Shown: positions 35,178-44,649 of the stretch, piece by piece | How positions within the stretch are numbered: position 1 is the stretch's first letter | How the letters are laid out: each line of letters opens with the position of its first letter | Assembly: GCA_002238685.1 (NCBI GenBank) | Contig: MPMV01000012.1 | Coordinates: 1 to 64,000, forward strand | Reading direction: 5' to 3' | DNA length: 64,000 nucleotides | Origin: a bacterium EF100-94H03 bin56 | GTDB lineage: Bacteria > Pseudomonadota > Alphaproteobacteria > SP197 | The notes under the pieces: model-generated | Seen by the model: the letters and a program-made list of their open reading frames with translations, nothing else | The model's database searches: none | Told to the model about the DNA's origin: nothing | Translations under genes and position numbers: made by a program

Positions 35178-36442
35178 CCGGCCCCCGGAAGGAATATCGC
35201 CGACAAGAGGAAATAGAACATAACCGCGAGCACCGCTCCGACGGGAAGCGTCACCACCCACGATATGAAGATGCTGCGGACCACGCCCAGGTCAAGGGCG
35301 CCCAGCCCTCGCGCGAGGCCCACCCCCAGCACGGCGCCCACCAGCGTCTGGGTGGTCGAAACCGGCAACCCCGTGCCGCTCGCCACGACGACCGTCGACG
35401 CGGCGGCAAACTCGGCGGCAAATCCGCGGCTCGGCGTGAGCTCGGTGATCTTCCGCCCGATGGTCGCCATGACCCGATAACCGAACGTCGCCAGGCCAAC
35501 CACGATTCCGGCCGCACCAACCAGCAGCACCCAGACCGGAACCGCCGACTTGGCGGCGACCCCGCCGGTCGACACCACGGCCACGATCGCGGCGACGGGC
35601 CCGATCGCGTTGGCAACGTCGTTGGAGCCATGCGCAAAGGCCATGCCCGACGCGGTCACGATCATGAGGATGCCGAACACCTTCTCGACGTCATTGAACC
35701 GCGATTGCCCCCCTGTGGGAGCCTCGAGGCTCCGGAAGCGCAATCGGTTGATGACCAGTCGGCAAACGACGGCAACAATGCCGGCCATGAGCACCGAGTA
35801 CAGGATCGCTATCGGCATGCTCAGATCCAGGCCGACATGCTTCAGGCCCTTGACGAAGGTGACGGTGGCGGTCACGAGCACTGCGGCGAAGATGTAGACG
35901 GGCACATACCGTCGGGCCTGGATGGCCGGATCGTCCTTGTTGAAGATCAGCCACTGCACGCTCAGCACCAGGAGAAACGCGATTATTCCGGCGATCACCG
36001 GGGTGACCACCCAACTCGCTGCGATCGTTGCCACGTCCCACCAGTGAACGGCCTCGACGCCGATTGCGACCAGGGCAAACCCGATGATGGCTCCGACGAT
36101 CGAGTGCGTGGTCGATACGGGCCAGCCGAACCTGGAGGCGACCGTCAGCCAGGCGGCAGCCGCCAGAAGCGCAGACAGCATGCCGACGACCAGCAGATCG
36201 GGATCGTGATCGAGAGCCTCGACGTCGATGATGCCCTTGCGGATCGTCGACGTGACCTCTCCGCCGGCAAGAAACGCCCCGAGGAACTCGAACGTCCCGG
36301 CTATCACGATGGCACCGCCGACCGTGATCGCGCCTGAGCCGACGGACGTTCCCATCGAGTTTGCCACGTCGTTGGCGCCGATCGCCCAGGCCATGTAGAG
36401 ACCGGCGACGATTGCCGCAACCAGAATGATTGTCAGGCTCAT
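35174..36442 (-). CDS. pit: Inorganic phosphate transporter, Pit family
   Basis: 422 residues with ~10 membrane helices and the two inverted-repeat PHO-4 signatures: AIGANDVANSMGTSVGSGAI (near residue 20) and AHGSNDVANAIGPVAAIVAV in the second half, plus WPVSTTHSIVGAIIG and LPVSTTQTLVGAVLG. It is a proton-coupled carrier of metal-phosphate complexes; E. coli PitA is known to bring in zinc as well as phosphate. The ATG at 36442 gives the normal N-terminus. Coupled to the GPP34-like gene and placed upstream of the zinc cluster on the same strand. Confidence 0.93.
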   Translation of the reverse strand: MSLTIILVAAIVAGLYMAWAIGANDVANSMGTSVGSGAITVGGAIVIAGTFEFLGAFLAGGEVTSTIRKGIIDVEALDHDPDLLVVGMLSALLAAAAWLTVASRFGWPVSTTHSIVGAIIGFALVAIGVEAVHWWDVATIAASWVVTPVIAGIIAFLLVLSVQWLIFNKDDPAIQARRYVPVYIFAAVLVTATVTFVKGLKHVGLDLSMPIAILYSVLMAGIVAVVCRLVINRLRFRSLEAPTGGQSRFNDVEKVFGILMIVTASGMAFAHGSNDVANAIGPVAAIVAVVSTGGVAAKSAVPVWVLLVGAAGIVVGLATFGYRVMATIGRKITELTPSRGFAAEFAAASTVVVASGTGLPVSTTQTLVGAVLGVGLARGLGALDLGVVRSIFISWVVTLPVGAVLAVMFYFLLSAIFLPGAG

Positions 36443-37032
36443 GTCCAAGGAGAACGACTCCCGGGGTCTGTGCCGCTCTGCATGGGCGTTCCAACGCAAG
36501 TACAACCCGAGTTCGACGTACACGCGTACACGACGGGGAAAAAGCATATCACACGGGTGGCGGGCGTGGTAACCAACTGCCGAAGGGCGTCCCGATCGTG
36601 CCTCCTGACCACTCGAACCGCCGGACGATGAACGCCACTATGCAACCTGCGTCCGGCTTGGGCGGCAGCACCGGTACCGCTTGCGGTTGCCTCGGTCACA
36701 CTGGCGGAAAGCACAAGGCGTGTGCCTTCGAATCTCCGTTCGCACCGGTTCCGGCGTTCATCATGCTCAATGAGGTTTCGGGTATGGCGATGATTCCGGG
36801 CAACTCCGTCGTGCTGATGTCCATCCGAACGATGAGAAGACTGTCGAGTCGTAAGCGGCGGCTTGGCGCACTGATCGAGGCCGTGCCCCGTCATGGGGAT
36901 CCGGAGGTGGTCATCGCCCGACCGGAAACTGTGGTCGAGGGCCTCGCGCGGGCCATCGACGACATGCGGGCCGGCCCGTACAAGGCCCAGGCCTGCGAAC
37001 GCTGAACGGCATCCTGCGAGTTCGGCCCTGTC
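36443..37032. other. Gap with one doubtful reading frame
   Basis: No recognised gene. A plus-strand frame from an ATG at 36628 to 37005 (125 codons) has a hydrophobic middle (FIMLNEVSGMAMIPGNSVVL) followed by a basic and then acidic helix, but no ribosome site or family. It might be a small unannotated gene. Confidence 0.25.
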
Positions 37033-37512
37033 TCAGCAGAGCGTGCCGTCCTTGCGCGTGAAGCGCCACTTGCCGTCCGCGCCCATCGCAGCCTGAATGT
37101 CGTCTTGTGGATAGCGGCCCTCGTCGCCTTCCGGGCGGTCGCCGATTTCGAGGATCACAAGGTCCCGGTCGCCGCGGTTGAGGATGTGGTGAGCCCCGCC
37201 CCGGGCCGGGAAGCCGGCACACATGCCGGGCGAGAGCCGTGTCTCGCCGGAAGGTGTTGCCAGCACCGCCTCACCCTCCAGCACATGGATCAGCTCGTCC
37301 TGTTGGCTGTGTGTGTGCATCAGCGCGGACTCGCCGCCCGGCGCGATCGTCGTCAGGTTCACGCCCAGATTTTTCAGGCCGAGGAAATCTCCCAGCATCC
37401 GCTTCTCCCGCCGCGTCATACGGCTGGCAAACGGCTCCGGGTAGTTCGACGGTTTCGTCCGGGGCGGTACGTCTACAGCCGCAATTGCCACCGGCGCCTT
37501 GTTGTTGGTCAA
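37033..37512 (-). CDS. Cupin domain-containing protein
   Basis: 159 residues with one double-stranded beta-helix domain. The first cupin motif is seen in HTHSQQDELIHVLEGEAVL (metal-binding His/His/Glu pattern) and the second in GMCAGFPARGGAHHILNRGD with a further His. The N-terminus (SNYPEPFASRMTRREKRMLG) is typical of small stand-alone cupins related to sugar or signalling proteins. Substrate unknown. Single gene with uncertain flanks on both sides. Confidence 0.88.
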   Translation of the reverse strand: MTNNKAPVAIAAVDVPPRTKPSNYPEPFASRMTRREKRMLGDFLGLKNLGVNLTTIAPGGESALMHTHSQQDELIHVLEGEAVLATPSGETRLSPGMCAGFPARGGAHHILNRGDRDLVILEIGDRPEGDEGRYPQDDIQAAMGADGKWRFTRKDGTLC

Positions 37513-37994
37513 CGTTCATCTCCTTGTTACTCGATGGCGGACTGCGAGCCTTTCAATCCGGGGACAGATGACACGAACCACACGACCGACACCAATGTTG
37601 GTGAGGGCTGGCGAGCGCACAAAGTCGAAGAGGGTCGGATCCAGACCGGCGAAGACCTCTCTCCCGTTCGGGATGACGGAACCATTGACCTGGACCTGCA
37701 TTGCAAGGCTGCCTTCGGAAACCACACTCAAGGTTGTCGCACGGTGCGGTGCCGCGTTTTCCTTGCCATGGCAGGTGATCCATGACCTGAGCGATCACGA
37801 GCTTCGACCTACGTGGGCTTCCCCTGGTGGGTCCAATTGGCCAAGGGTGCTCCTGACGTCAGGTCAGGTTCAAGTCGACGACTCACAGGATGGAATTATT
37901 CGGCCTGTGTACAACAACTTACACAATACAAGGCCAACAACGTTGGGACACTGGTAGCAAGTCCCAAGAAAGCGACCCTGTGCGCCACGGGCTT
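37513..37994. other. Gap with no recognisable gene
   Basis: About 480 bases between the cupin gene and folD. Short open frames occur on both strands but none resembles a family, and the AT-richer stretch around 37900-37960 is unlike the coding neighbours. I see no RNA gene or repeat in it. Confidence 0.5.
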
Positions 37995-38888
37995 TCAGGC
38001 TTCGGGCACCGCCACCTGGTTCTGCCGGCACGCTGCGTGAAGCGTGTTGACCAGAAGGCAGGCAATGGTCATCGGTCCGACACCACCGGGGACCGGCGTG
38101 ATGGCGCCGGCCACCTTCACCCCTTCGGCGAAGCAGACATCGCCGACGAGCCGTGTCTTACCGTCATCGCGGGCCATGCGATTGACACCGACATCGATGA
38201 CCGTGGCGCCCGGCCTGATCCAGTCACCGCGCACCATCTCGGGACGGCCAACAGCAGCCACCACGATGTCGGCCCGGCGCACCACATCCGCAAGATCGCG
38301 GGTGCGCGAGTGGGCAATCGTGACCGTGCAGTGATCCTGGAGAAGCAGTTGCGCCATGGGCTTGCCGACGATGTTCGAGCGACCGACGATCACCGCATTG
38401 GCGCCTTTCAGGCCGTCAGTTCCGAGATGTTCGCGCAACAGGATTTGGCAGCCCAGCGGCGTGCATGGGACCATCGCCTCCTGGCCTGACGACAGGCGGC
38501 CGGTGTTGATGGCATGGAAGCCGTCAACATCCTTGAGAGGATCGATGGCATCGATGACGTGGTGTTCGTCGATCTGGTCGGGCAACGGCAGCTGGACCAG
38601 GATTCCGTTGACCTCATCCGAGGCATTGAGTTCGGCGACCCTGGCAAGCACCTCGTCAGCTGTCGAAGATGCCGGCATGCGGAACTCGAAACTCTCCATG
38701 CCCGCTTCCCGGGTCGCTTTCCCCTTGCTCCGGACATAGACCTGGCTGGCCGCGTCCTCGCCAACGAGGACAACGGCAAGTCCGGGCTTCACCCCGGTGG
38801 TGGTCGTGAGCCGTGCCACCCGAGCCGCGACATCCTGGCGCACCTTCAGGGCGATTGCCTTGCCGTCAATGATCGTTGCCTCACCCAT
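37995..38888 (-). CDS. folD: Bifunctional methylenetetrahydrofolate dehydrogenase/cyclohydrolase
   Basis: 297 residues. Active-site segment [19 protein letters not shown] with the catalytic Tyr and Lys, QLPLPDQID, the NADP-binding [15 protein letters not shown], and the closing [16 protein letters not shown] are all present. It interconverts methylene-, methenyl- and formyl-tetrahydrofolate. The ATG at 38888 begins with [10 protein letters not shown], the family N-terminus; an in-frame ATG at 38930 is less likely. Confidence 0.97.
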   Translation of the reverse strand: MGEATIIDGKAIALKVRQDVAARVARLTTTTGVKPGLAVVLVGEDAASQVYVRSKGKATREAGMESFEFRMPASSTADEVLARVAELNASDEVNGILVQLPLPDQIDEHHVIDAIDPLKDVDGFHAINTGRLSSGQEAMVPCTPLGCQILLREHLGTDGLKGANAVIVGRSNIVGKPMAQLLLQDHCTVTIAHSRTRDLADVVRRADIVVAAVGRPEMVRGDWIRPGATVIDVGVNRMARDDGKTRLVGDVCFAEGVKVAGAITPVPGGVGPMTIACLLVNTLHAACRQNQVAVPEA

Positions 38889-39215
38889 GGTCAGCGCTCC
38901 GTCGCCTCTGTCTTCCACAAGGGCACCCATAATGAACCGCCCGCCGCGCCGTCAAGGAAGGATCAACCGCGGGTGGTCACCACGCGCGAGGACGCAAGAC
39001 CAGCATGTACACCCTGATCGATGAGGCCCGCCAGCCCGTGGCCTTCACCCTCACGATCGGTCAGCCCCACGATCTTGTCGGGGTCGGGGCGCTCCTCGTG
39101 AAGGTCCCCGCAGCGAGGCGGCCGATCGCTGACAGGGTCTGCGATGCCCGCAAGTCTTGCGGCTGGCTTGCCAGATGCGGTTGAAAACGTGGGCCAGGAC
39201 GATGGATGTACACCG
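38889..39215. other. Gap with nothing recognised
   Basis: About 330 bases between the folD start and the DUF2059-like fragment. No coding sequence, repeat or RNA gene is apparent. Confidence 0.5.
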
Positions 39216-39473
39216 CTACTTCAGAAGTTCCATCTCGACGCGAGTCGAGATCCGCTCGTTCAGCTCCTGGATCATGGATCCCGCATTGGCATGAACGAAG
39301 TGTGTGAACTCTCCGGTTTTCAGCATCGCGCGTGCACCGGCATCCGAATCGAGGAAGTCCTTGAGAGCCTGAAGTTCATCCATCTCGAAGGTCTGTGTCG
39401 CAGCAGTGATCATGAGCGTTTCCATCTTCGGACGGATCTGTTCCATCTCCTCCCAGCTGACCTCGAGGAGCAA
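39216..39473 (-). pseudogene. DUF2059-like C-terminal fragment
   Basis: An 85-codon frame starting with TTG reads EVSWEEMEQIRPKMETLMIT, then FEMDELQALKDFLDSDAGARA. The E-L-xAL-xxFxxSxxG pattern is that of the second half of DUF2059 proteins, which are normally ~170 residues with a signal peptide. The N-terminal half is missing: an in-frame stop lies about 30 bases upstream. It is either a truncated relic or a short cytosolic variant starting at the ATG near 39446. Confidence 0.4.
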
Positions 39474-39524
39474 ACGGTCCCCTCGCGACGCCCTTGACGT
39501 CGCTTACATGGATCCGCCGCCGTT

Positions 39525-39824
39525 CTAGCGAATCGAGATCGCCATCTCGGCCAGCAAGCGGCGCGCGAAGCCGATCAGGACGAGGGCGATCAGCGGCGAG
39601 ACATCGATACCGCCAAGATTACCGAACAGGCGGCGCAGGATCTGCCGTATGGGAGCCAGGACCGGCTCGGTGACTTGCCACAGGAAGCGACCGATCTGGC
39701 CGACGAACGGCTGGCGTGTGTTGATGACGTTGAATGAAGCCAGCCAGCTCAGGATGACGTGCAGGATGAGAATCCAGAAGTAGATGCTGAGAAGGGAATC
39801 AGCCAACCAGAAGATGGACTGCAT
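39525..39824 (-). CDS. yggT: YggT family membrane protein
   Basis: 99 residues with two YGGT-type membrane segments: DSLLSIYFWILILHVILSW and the C-terminal VSPLIALVLIGFARRLLAEM, joined by the conserved NTRQPFVGQIGRFLWQVTEP ... PIRQILRRLFG. The family is linked to cell shape, division or osmotic tolerance. It starts 19 bases after the oxidoreductase stop and may share its transcript. Confidence 0.93.
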   Translation of the reverse strand: MQSIFWLADSLLSIYFWILILHVILSWLASFNVINTRQPFVGQIGRFLWQVTEPVLAPIRQILRRLFGNLGGIDVSPLIALVLIGFARRLLAEMAISIR

Positions 39825-39843
39825 GGAACCTGCCTCTCCCTTG

Positions 39844-41271
39844 TCAACCGAAGCGGGCGAGAAAGCCCGCCAGGCGCTTCATGCCCTTGCCGAACACCCG
39901 CGGCGTATAGAAGGAACCCGCTGCCCGCTTGCTGATCTCGCCCAGCGTCGGATAGGGCGCGATCATCCCCGCCACGGCGCCGATCTTCAAGCCCGACCCG
40001 ATCGCCAGGACCCAGGGCGCGATCAATTCCCCGGCATGAGCGGCAACAATGGTCGCTCCCAGGATCCGGCCACGTGGTGTGGTCACGACCTTGATGAGTC
40101 CCCTGGTCCTGCGCTCGGCAATGGCGCGGTCGTTCTCGGCACAGGAAAACCTGAGAACGGTGACGGTCCCGTGCCGCTTGCGTGCCGCCTCTTCCGTCAG
40201 ACCGACATGGGCCAGTTCCGGGTCCGTGTAGGTCACCCACGGGAATGCGTCGAGATTTACCTTCGCCGGAAAGCGCAACAGGGCATTCCTGATGACGATG
40301 CCTGCGTGATAGCTGGCCAGATGCGTGAACTGGAACCCGCCCGCGCAGTCGCCGATGGCAAAGACCCGCCGGTTGGTGGTGCGCAATCGGCGGTCCACCC
40401 GAATGCCGCTCCGGTCATGCGCGATACCGGCCGTATCAAGGCCCAGATCGGCGATGTCGGGGCGGCGTCCGGCAGCCACCAGGAGATGGGTTCCCTCGAA
40501 GACAAGGGCCTGGTCGTTCCTGTCGCATGAAACGGAGATACTGCCTGCCTCTCCCGACACCTCCCGGATGGCGACATGCTCGATGATCTCGATGCCGTCG
40601 TCCGCCATGCTCGCCTTCACGACAGCGGTGAGCTCGGGATCGTCATGGGGCAGCAGGGGGCCCATGTCGAGGACCGTCACGCGGCTGCCCAGGCGGCGAT
40701 GGGCCTGGGCCATCTCGGAACCGATCGGACCACCGCCGATGACAATCAGGTGCTCCGGCAGCACCCGATTGTCGAACAGTGTCTCGTTGGTGAACGAGGG
40801 CACGGAATCAAGACCGGGGATGGGAGGAACCACCGCCCTTGATCCCGTGGCGATGACGAAACGGCGTGCGTGGATCGTCCGTCCTGCCACCTCCACGGAT
40901 TTCGGTGAGACAAACCGGGCGTGGCCGGTGATGACATCAACACCGAAACTCTGGTAGCGCTCCACGGAATCGTTGGGCTCGATGGTGGCAATGATGTCGC
41001 GCACGTGCCGGTTGACCGCCGCAAAGTCGATCTCCGGCTCATGGGGCGTGATCCCGAAGCACCCGGTGTGGCGCATCGCGTGGGCGGCCTTGCCTGCCGC
41101 AAGCAGGGCCTTGGACGGCACACAGCCGGTGTTGAGGCAGTCACCGCCCATCCGCAAGCCCTCGATGAGCACCACCCTGCGGCCCATGTGGGATGCCGCG
41201 TAGGCGGTGACGAGCCCTCCCGAACCGGCCCCGATGACACAGATGTCGACGCTGTCGCTGGCCGTCGTCAT
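39844..41271 (-). CDS. FAD-dependent pyridine nucleotide-disulfide oxidoreductase (MerA/Lpd-like)
   Basis: 475 residues. FAD site GAGSGGLVTAYAASHMG, redox-active disulfide GGDCLNTGCVPSKALL, NAD(P) site VIGGGPIGSEMAQ and the VFAIGDCAGGFQFTH signature are intact. The C-terminal catalytic motif that is HPTxxE in lipoamide dehydrogenase and glutathione reductase reads YPTLGE, so the usual active-site histidine is tyrosine. This places it in the mercuric-reductase-like branch commonly paired with TVP38 proteins. It starts 9 bases after the TVP38 gene. Substrate unknown. Confidence 0.9.
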   Translation of the reverse strand: MTTASDSVDICVIGAGSGGLVTAYAASHMGRRVVLIEGLRMGGDCLNTGCVPSKALLAAGKAAHAMRHTGCFGITPHEPEIDFAAVNRHVRDIIATIEPNDSVERYQSFGVDVITGHARFVSPKSVEVAGRTIHARRFVIATGSRAVVPPIPGLDSVPSFTNETLFDNRVLPEHLIVIGGGPIGSEMAQAHRRLGSRVTVLDMGPLLPHDDPELTAVVKASMADDGIEIIEHVAIREVSGEAGSISVSCDRNDQALVFEGTHLLVAAGRRPDIADLGLDTAGIAHDRSGIRVDRRLRTTNRRVFAIGDCAGGFQFTHLASYHAGIVIRNALLRFPAKVNLDAFPWVTYTDPELAHVGLTEEAARKRHGTVTVLRFSCAENDRAIAERRTRGLIKVVTTPRGRILGATIVAAHAGELIAPWVLAIGSGLKIGAVAGMIAPYPTLGEISKRAAGSFYTPRVFGKGMKRLAGFLARFG

Positions 41272-41280
41272 CCGGAAATC

Positions 41281-41997
41281 CTACCGCCGGGCCCTGATTT
41301 TCCGGACCACCACGGGCACCAGGGCGATCACGGCCAGGCCGGCCAGGCCGACGACGATCTCGGTCGACACGGCGTTCTCCAGGGAGAACTCGGCCCCTGT
41401 CTCGAACACCTCGCCCAGTCCGTCGCCAATCACGTTGTAGACCGCGGTGCCGGGAATGATGCCGATGAAGGTCGTCAGCATGTACATGCCGGTTCTCACA
41501 CCGAGAAAGGCCGGCAGGAGATTGACCACCCAGAACGGAAAGACGGGCAGCAGTCTGAGAAAGAGAAGGTAGTTGAACTCGCCGTCGCGAAATCCCTCCT
41601 CCATGCGGCCGGCGAACGGTTTGACGCGCTCCCACAGAGCCTCGCCGACCGATGTGCGGGCGACGAGAAAGACCGCCGTCGCGCCTGCCGTCGCGCCGAC
41701 AACGGTCAGGACGGTCCCGAGGAGCCAGCCGAAGAGAAAGCCGCCGAGCAGGGTGACAAGGGAGGCGGCGGGAAACGAGATGCCGGTCAGGAAAGCGTAG
41801 GCAAGGACATAGACCACCACCGCCAGCACCAGGTTGCCCTCCACGAAGGCGCTCAGCTCGGCGTGATGCGCTTGCAGGGTCTCGAAATTGACCTGCCTGT
41901 GAACTCCGCTGGCGAACAGGGCAATCAGCAGCGCGGCCACCACCAGAACCGGGAGCAGTCGCCTGAGCCGCCTTACAGTCGTAGATTGCTGAACCAT
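41281..41997 (-). CDS. TVP38/TMEM64 family inner-membrane protein
   Basis: 238 residues from the ATG at 41997; a GTG at 42021 is an alternative. It has an N-terminal helix (LLPVLVVAALLIALFASG) and a VTT/DedA-type core with FPAASLVTLLGGFLFGWLLG, then VNLLPAFLGVRTGMYMLTTF and IPGTAVYNVIGDGLG. DedA-superfamily proteins move lipids or ions; the eukaryotic relatives are scramblases. The gene forms an operon with the downstream FAD oxidoreductase, a recurrent bacterial pair of unknown function. Confidence 0.92.
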   Translation of the reverse strand: MVQQSTTVRRLRRLLPVLVVAALLIALFASGVHRQVNFETLQAHHAELSAFVEGNLVLAVVVYVLAYAFLTGISFPAASLVTLLGGFLFGWLLGTVLTVVGATAGATAVFLVARTSVGEALWERVKPFAGRMEEGFRDGEFNYLLFLRLLPVFPFWVVNLLPAFLGVRTGMYMLTTFIGIIPGTAVYNVIGDGLGEVFETGAEFSLENAVSTEIVVGLAGLAVIALVPVVVRKIRARR

Positions 41998-42068
41998 CAC
42001 ACGCCACCCCGCCTCGGCCACCTGTCATGACACACTAGCGGCATGGCATCTGGGAGGAAATGTCATCA

Positions 42069-42097
42069 TTGACTTCGACCGACCCCTCACCTAATAC
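42069..42097 (+). promoter_or_regulatory. Near-consensus sigma-70 promoter for rpmH-rnpA-yidD-yidC
   Basis: TTGACT (42069-42074) and TAATAC (42092-42097) are separated by exactly 17 bases. Transcription would start near 42104, giving an rpmH leader of roughly 48 bases. This is the best promoter match I see in the window and fits a ribosomal-protein gene. Confidence 0.7.
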
Positions 42098-42151
42098 AGC
42101 AGCGCCGCTCGCACCCCGTCCGGTGCGCGGTCGATGCCTGGAGTACCGACG

Positions 42152-42286
42152 GTGAAACGCACATTCCAGCCCAGCCGCATTGTACGGAAACGACGTCATG
42201 GCTTTCGTGCGCGCATGAAGTCCGTTGGCGGACGTGCCGTGCTGGCGCGTCGGCGTGCGAAAGGCCGCAAGCGCCTGTCAGCCTGA
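42152..42286 (+). CDS. rpmH: 50S ribosomal protein L34
   Basis: 44 residues, starting with [23 protein letters not shown], then the usual [20 protein letters not shown]. Complete and typical. It lies immediately upstream of rnpA, the near-universal bacterial order. Confidence 0.97.
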   Translation: MKRTFQPSRIVRKRRHGFRARMKSVGGRAVLARRRAKGRKRLSA

Positions 42287-42290
42287 CTTC

Positions 42291-42641
42291 ATGTCTGTCG
42301 ATGTCGTGCGCCTCAAACGGAGAAGCGACTATCTTCGCGTGGCGGCAACGCGACTGAAGGCGGTCACTCCGGGAATCATCGTCCAGGCAGCGCCAAGGGA
42401 AGACGACGCAATCGGTGTCGGAATTACGGCGAGCCGCCGGGTCGGCAATGCCGTCCGGCGCAACCGGGCGCGGCGCCGGCTGAAGGCCCTCGCCCCGCCG
42501 GTTCTCTCCCGGTCCGGCCGCAGGGCGACCGACTATGTCCTGATCGCCCGCCCTGAAACCGTCCATCGTCCCTTCGCCCGGCTCGTCGGCGACCTCGAAA
42601 AGGCGCTCACCCGCCTTGGGAATGCCGCGCCACGGTCATGA
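42291..42641 (+). CDS. rnpA: Ribonuclease P protein component
   Basis: 116 residues. The RNP motif [16 protein letters not shown] and the upstream [11 protein letters not shown] segment are clear. It binds the catalytic RNase P RNA for 5' maturation of tRNAs. Starts 4 bases after rpmH and overlaps yidD by 4 bases. Confidence 0.96.
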   Translation: MSVDVVRLKRRSDYLRVAATRLKAVTPGIIVQAAPREDDAIGVGITASRRVGNAVRRNRARRRLKALAPPVLSRSGRRATDYVLIARPETVHRPFARLVGDLEKALTRLGNAAPRS

Positions 42642-42877
42642 GAAGCGCCGCCTCATCCGTGCTTCAGGCCTTCATCCTGATCTACCGGTATGGCATATCG
42701 CCCTGGACACCGGCGTCGTGCCGCTATCTGCCGACCTGTTCTGCCTATGCCAGTGAAGCGGTCCGCCGCCACGGTCCACTGAGGGGCACCTGGCTGGCGC
42801 TCCGCCGTATCGCACGGTGCCACCCCTTTGCCGGAAGCGGCTACGATCCGGTTCCAGAGAAAGCGATCGAGCGATGA
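42638..42877 (+). CDS. yidD: Membrane protein insertion efficiency factor YidD
   Basis: 79 residues with the family core [20 protein letters not shown] and [19 protein letters not shown], then [14 protein letters not shown]. It is a small membrane-associated protein that assists YidC-dependent insertion. ATGA overlaps at both ends couple it to rnpA and yidC. Confidence 0.96.
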   Translation: MRSAASSVLQAFILIYRYGISPWTPASCRYLPTCSAYASEAVRRHGPLRGTWLALRRIARCHPFAGSGYDPVPEKAIER

Positions 42878-44622
42878 TGCCCCAGGAACAGAGGAACGTG
42901 TGGCTTGCCACGGCAATCATTCTCCTGATGTTCATTGCCTGGCAGTTCTTCTACGAACTCCCGAGAATCGAGCGGGAACAGGAGTCTCTCGCGCGCCAGC
43001 AGGAACTCTCGGCCACGCAGGACGATTCCACCCTGCCCCAGGTCTCCACGTCCTCGATCGGCGGGGAGGAATCCGTTGTCAGGGAGTTCACCCGGGCGGA
43101 AGCTCTGGCGGAGTCGCCCCGCATTACCATCCGGACGCCGAGTCTGAGCGGCTCCATCGCCCTTGTTGGCGGACGCATCGACGATCTCACGCTCCTCGAC
43201 TACCGCATGGAGGTCGGACCGGACTCGCCGGACGTCATCCTGCTGTCACCGGTGGGAGGACCATCCTCCTACTTCACCGAGTTCGGCTGGCTCGACGGGG
43301 GCTCCGGCGCGACCCTGCCGGATTCGACCTCCACGTGGCAGGCCGGTAACGTCGCGCTGACACCTGAAACACCCGTCACGCTTTCCTGGAACAATGGTGA
43401 GGGCCTGGTCTTCGAACGGACCTTCGCGATCGACGAGCATTCCATGTTCACGGTGACCCAGAGTGTCACCAACCAGGGTGGGGGAACCGTCTCCCTTCTG
43501 CCCTACGGCCGGATCAAGCGGTACGGGACACCACCGACGCTGGGATTCTACATCCTGCACGAGGGGCTGATCGGAGTCCTCAACGAGACCCTTGAGGAAA
43601 TCGACTACGACGATCTGTCGGACCCTGACGATCCCGAGGAAATCTCGTTCGACAGCCCGAACGGATGGCTCGGCATCACCGACAAGTACTGGCTTGTGGC
43701 GTTGATACCCGACCAGAGCGATCCGTTCCGTGGCCGCTTCCTCCATCACCTCCAGGGAGGAACAACGGACACCTACCAGGCGGACTTCTACCGCAGCCCG
43801 CTCACCGTGGCTCCGGGCATGACGGTCACCGCCGAGGATCGCCTGTTCGCAGGCGCCAAGGTCGTGACCGAACTCGACAACTATGCCGAAGCCTTCAACA
43901 TCCCGCTCTTCGACCGGGCGGTGGATTTTGGCTGGTTCTACTTCCTCACGAAGCCCATTTTCTTTGTCCTGCTGTGGCTCAAGGATTCGATCGGAAACTT
44001 CGGTCTCGCCATCCTGGCGCTCACCGTCATCATCAAGATCATCTTCTTCCCCCTGGCCAACAAGTCCTACCGGTCGATGAGCAAGATGCGCAAGCTGGCG
44101 CCGAAGATGAAGGAGCTGCGCGAGCGTTTCGGTGACAACAAGCAGAAGATGCAGCAGGAGCTGATGGCCCTCTACCGCCAGGAGAAGGTCAACCCGGCTT
44201 CGGGCTGTCTACCGATCCTGGTGCAGATTCCGGTCTTCTTTGCTCTCTACAAGGTGCTGTTCGTCACCATCGAGATGCGGCACGCACCGTTCTACGGCTG
44301 GATCGAGGATCTCTCCGAACCCGATCCGACGGTGATCTGGAATCTCTTCGGACTGCTTCCCTTCGATCCCGGTGTCTTCCTGCCACCCTTCCTGATGATC
44401 GGCGCCTGGCCGTTCCTGATGTCCTCGACCATGTGGCTGCAGCAGAGGATCAGTCCGCAGCCACCGGACCCCACCCAGGCAAAGATCTTCATGTTCCTGC
44501 CTCTCATCTTCCTCTTCATCTTCGCTACCTTCCCGGCGGGGCTGGTGATCTACTGGACGTGGAACAATCTGCTCTCCATCGCCCAGCAGTGGTTCATCAT
44601 GAAACGGGAGGGCGTAGACTAG
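42874..44622 (+). CDS. yidC: Membrane protein insertase YidC
   Basis: 582 residues of the Gram-negative long form: N-terminal anchor ([20 protein letters not shown]), a large periplasmic beta-domain (about 60-340), and the conserved five-helix core from about 370. The groove helix reads [17 protein letters not shown], followed by the coiled [39 protein letters not shown] and the C-terminal [20 protein letters not shown] lysine occupies the groove position that is often arginine. Start chosen for its ATGA overlap with yidD. Confidence 0.97.
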   Translation: MMPQEQRNVWLATAIILLMFIAWQFFYELPRIEREQESLARQQELSATQDDSTLPQVSTSSIGGEESVVREFTRAEALAESPRITIRTPSLSGSIALVGGRIDDLTLLDYRMEVGPDSPDVILLSPVGGPSSYFTEFGWLDGGSGATLPDSTSTWQAGNVALTPETPVTLSWNNGEGLVFERTFAIDEHSMFTVTQSVTNQGGGTVSLLPYGRIKRYGTPPTLGFYILHEGLIGVLNETLEEIDYDDLSDPDDPEEISFDSPNGWLGITDKYWLVALIPDQSDPFRGRFLHHLQGGTTDTYQADFYRSPLTVAPGMTVTAEDRLFAGAKVVTELDNYAEAFNIPLFDRAVDFGWFYFLTKPIFFVLLWLKDSIGNFGLAILALTVIIKIIFFPLANKSYRSMSKMRKLAPKMKELRERFGDNKQKMQQELMALYRQEKVNPASGCLPILVQIPVFFALYKVLFVTIEMRHAPFYGWIEDLSEPDPTVIWNLFGLLPFDPGVFLPPFLMIGAWPFLMSSTMWLQQRISPQPPDPTQAKIFMFLPLIFLFIFATFPAGLVIYWTWNNLLSIAQQWFIMKREGVD

Positions 44623-44649
44623 GCCCCATTGCCGTCATCTGGAGATATG

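Noticed and set aside
37860-37890. AGGTTCAAGTCG as the T-loop of a tRNA
   Set aside because: No matching acceptor, D or anticodon stems can be drawn around it.
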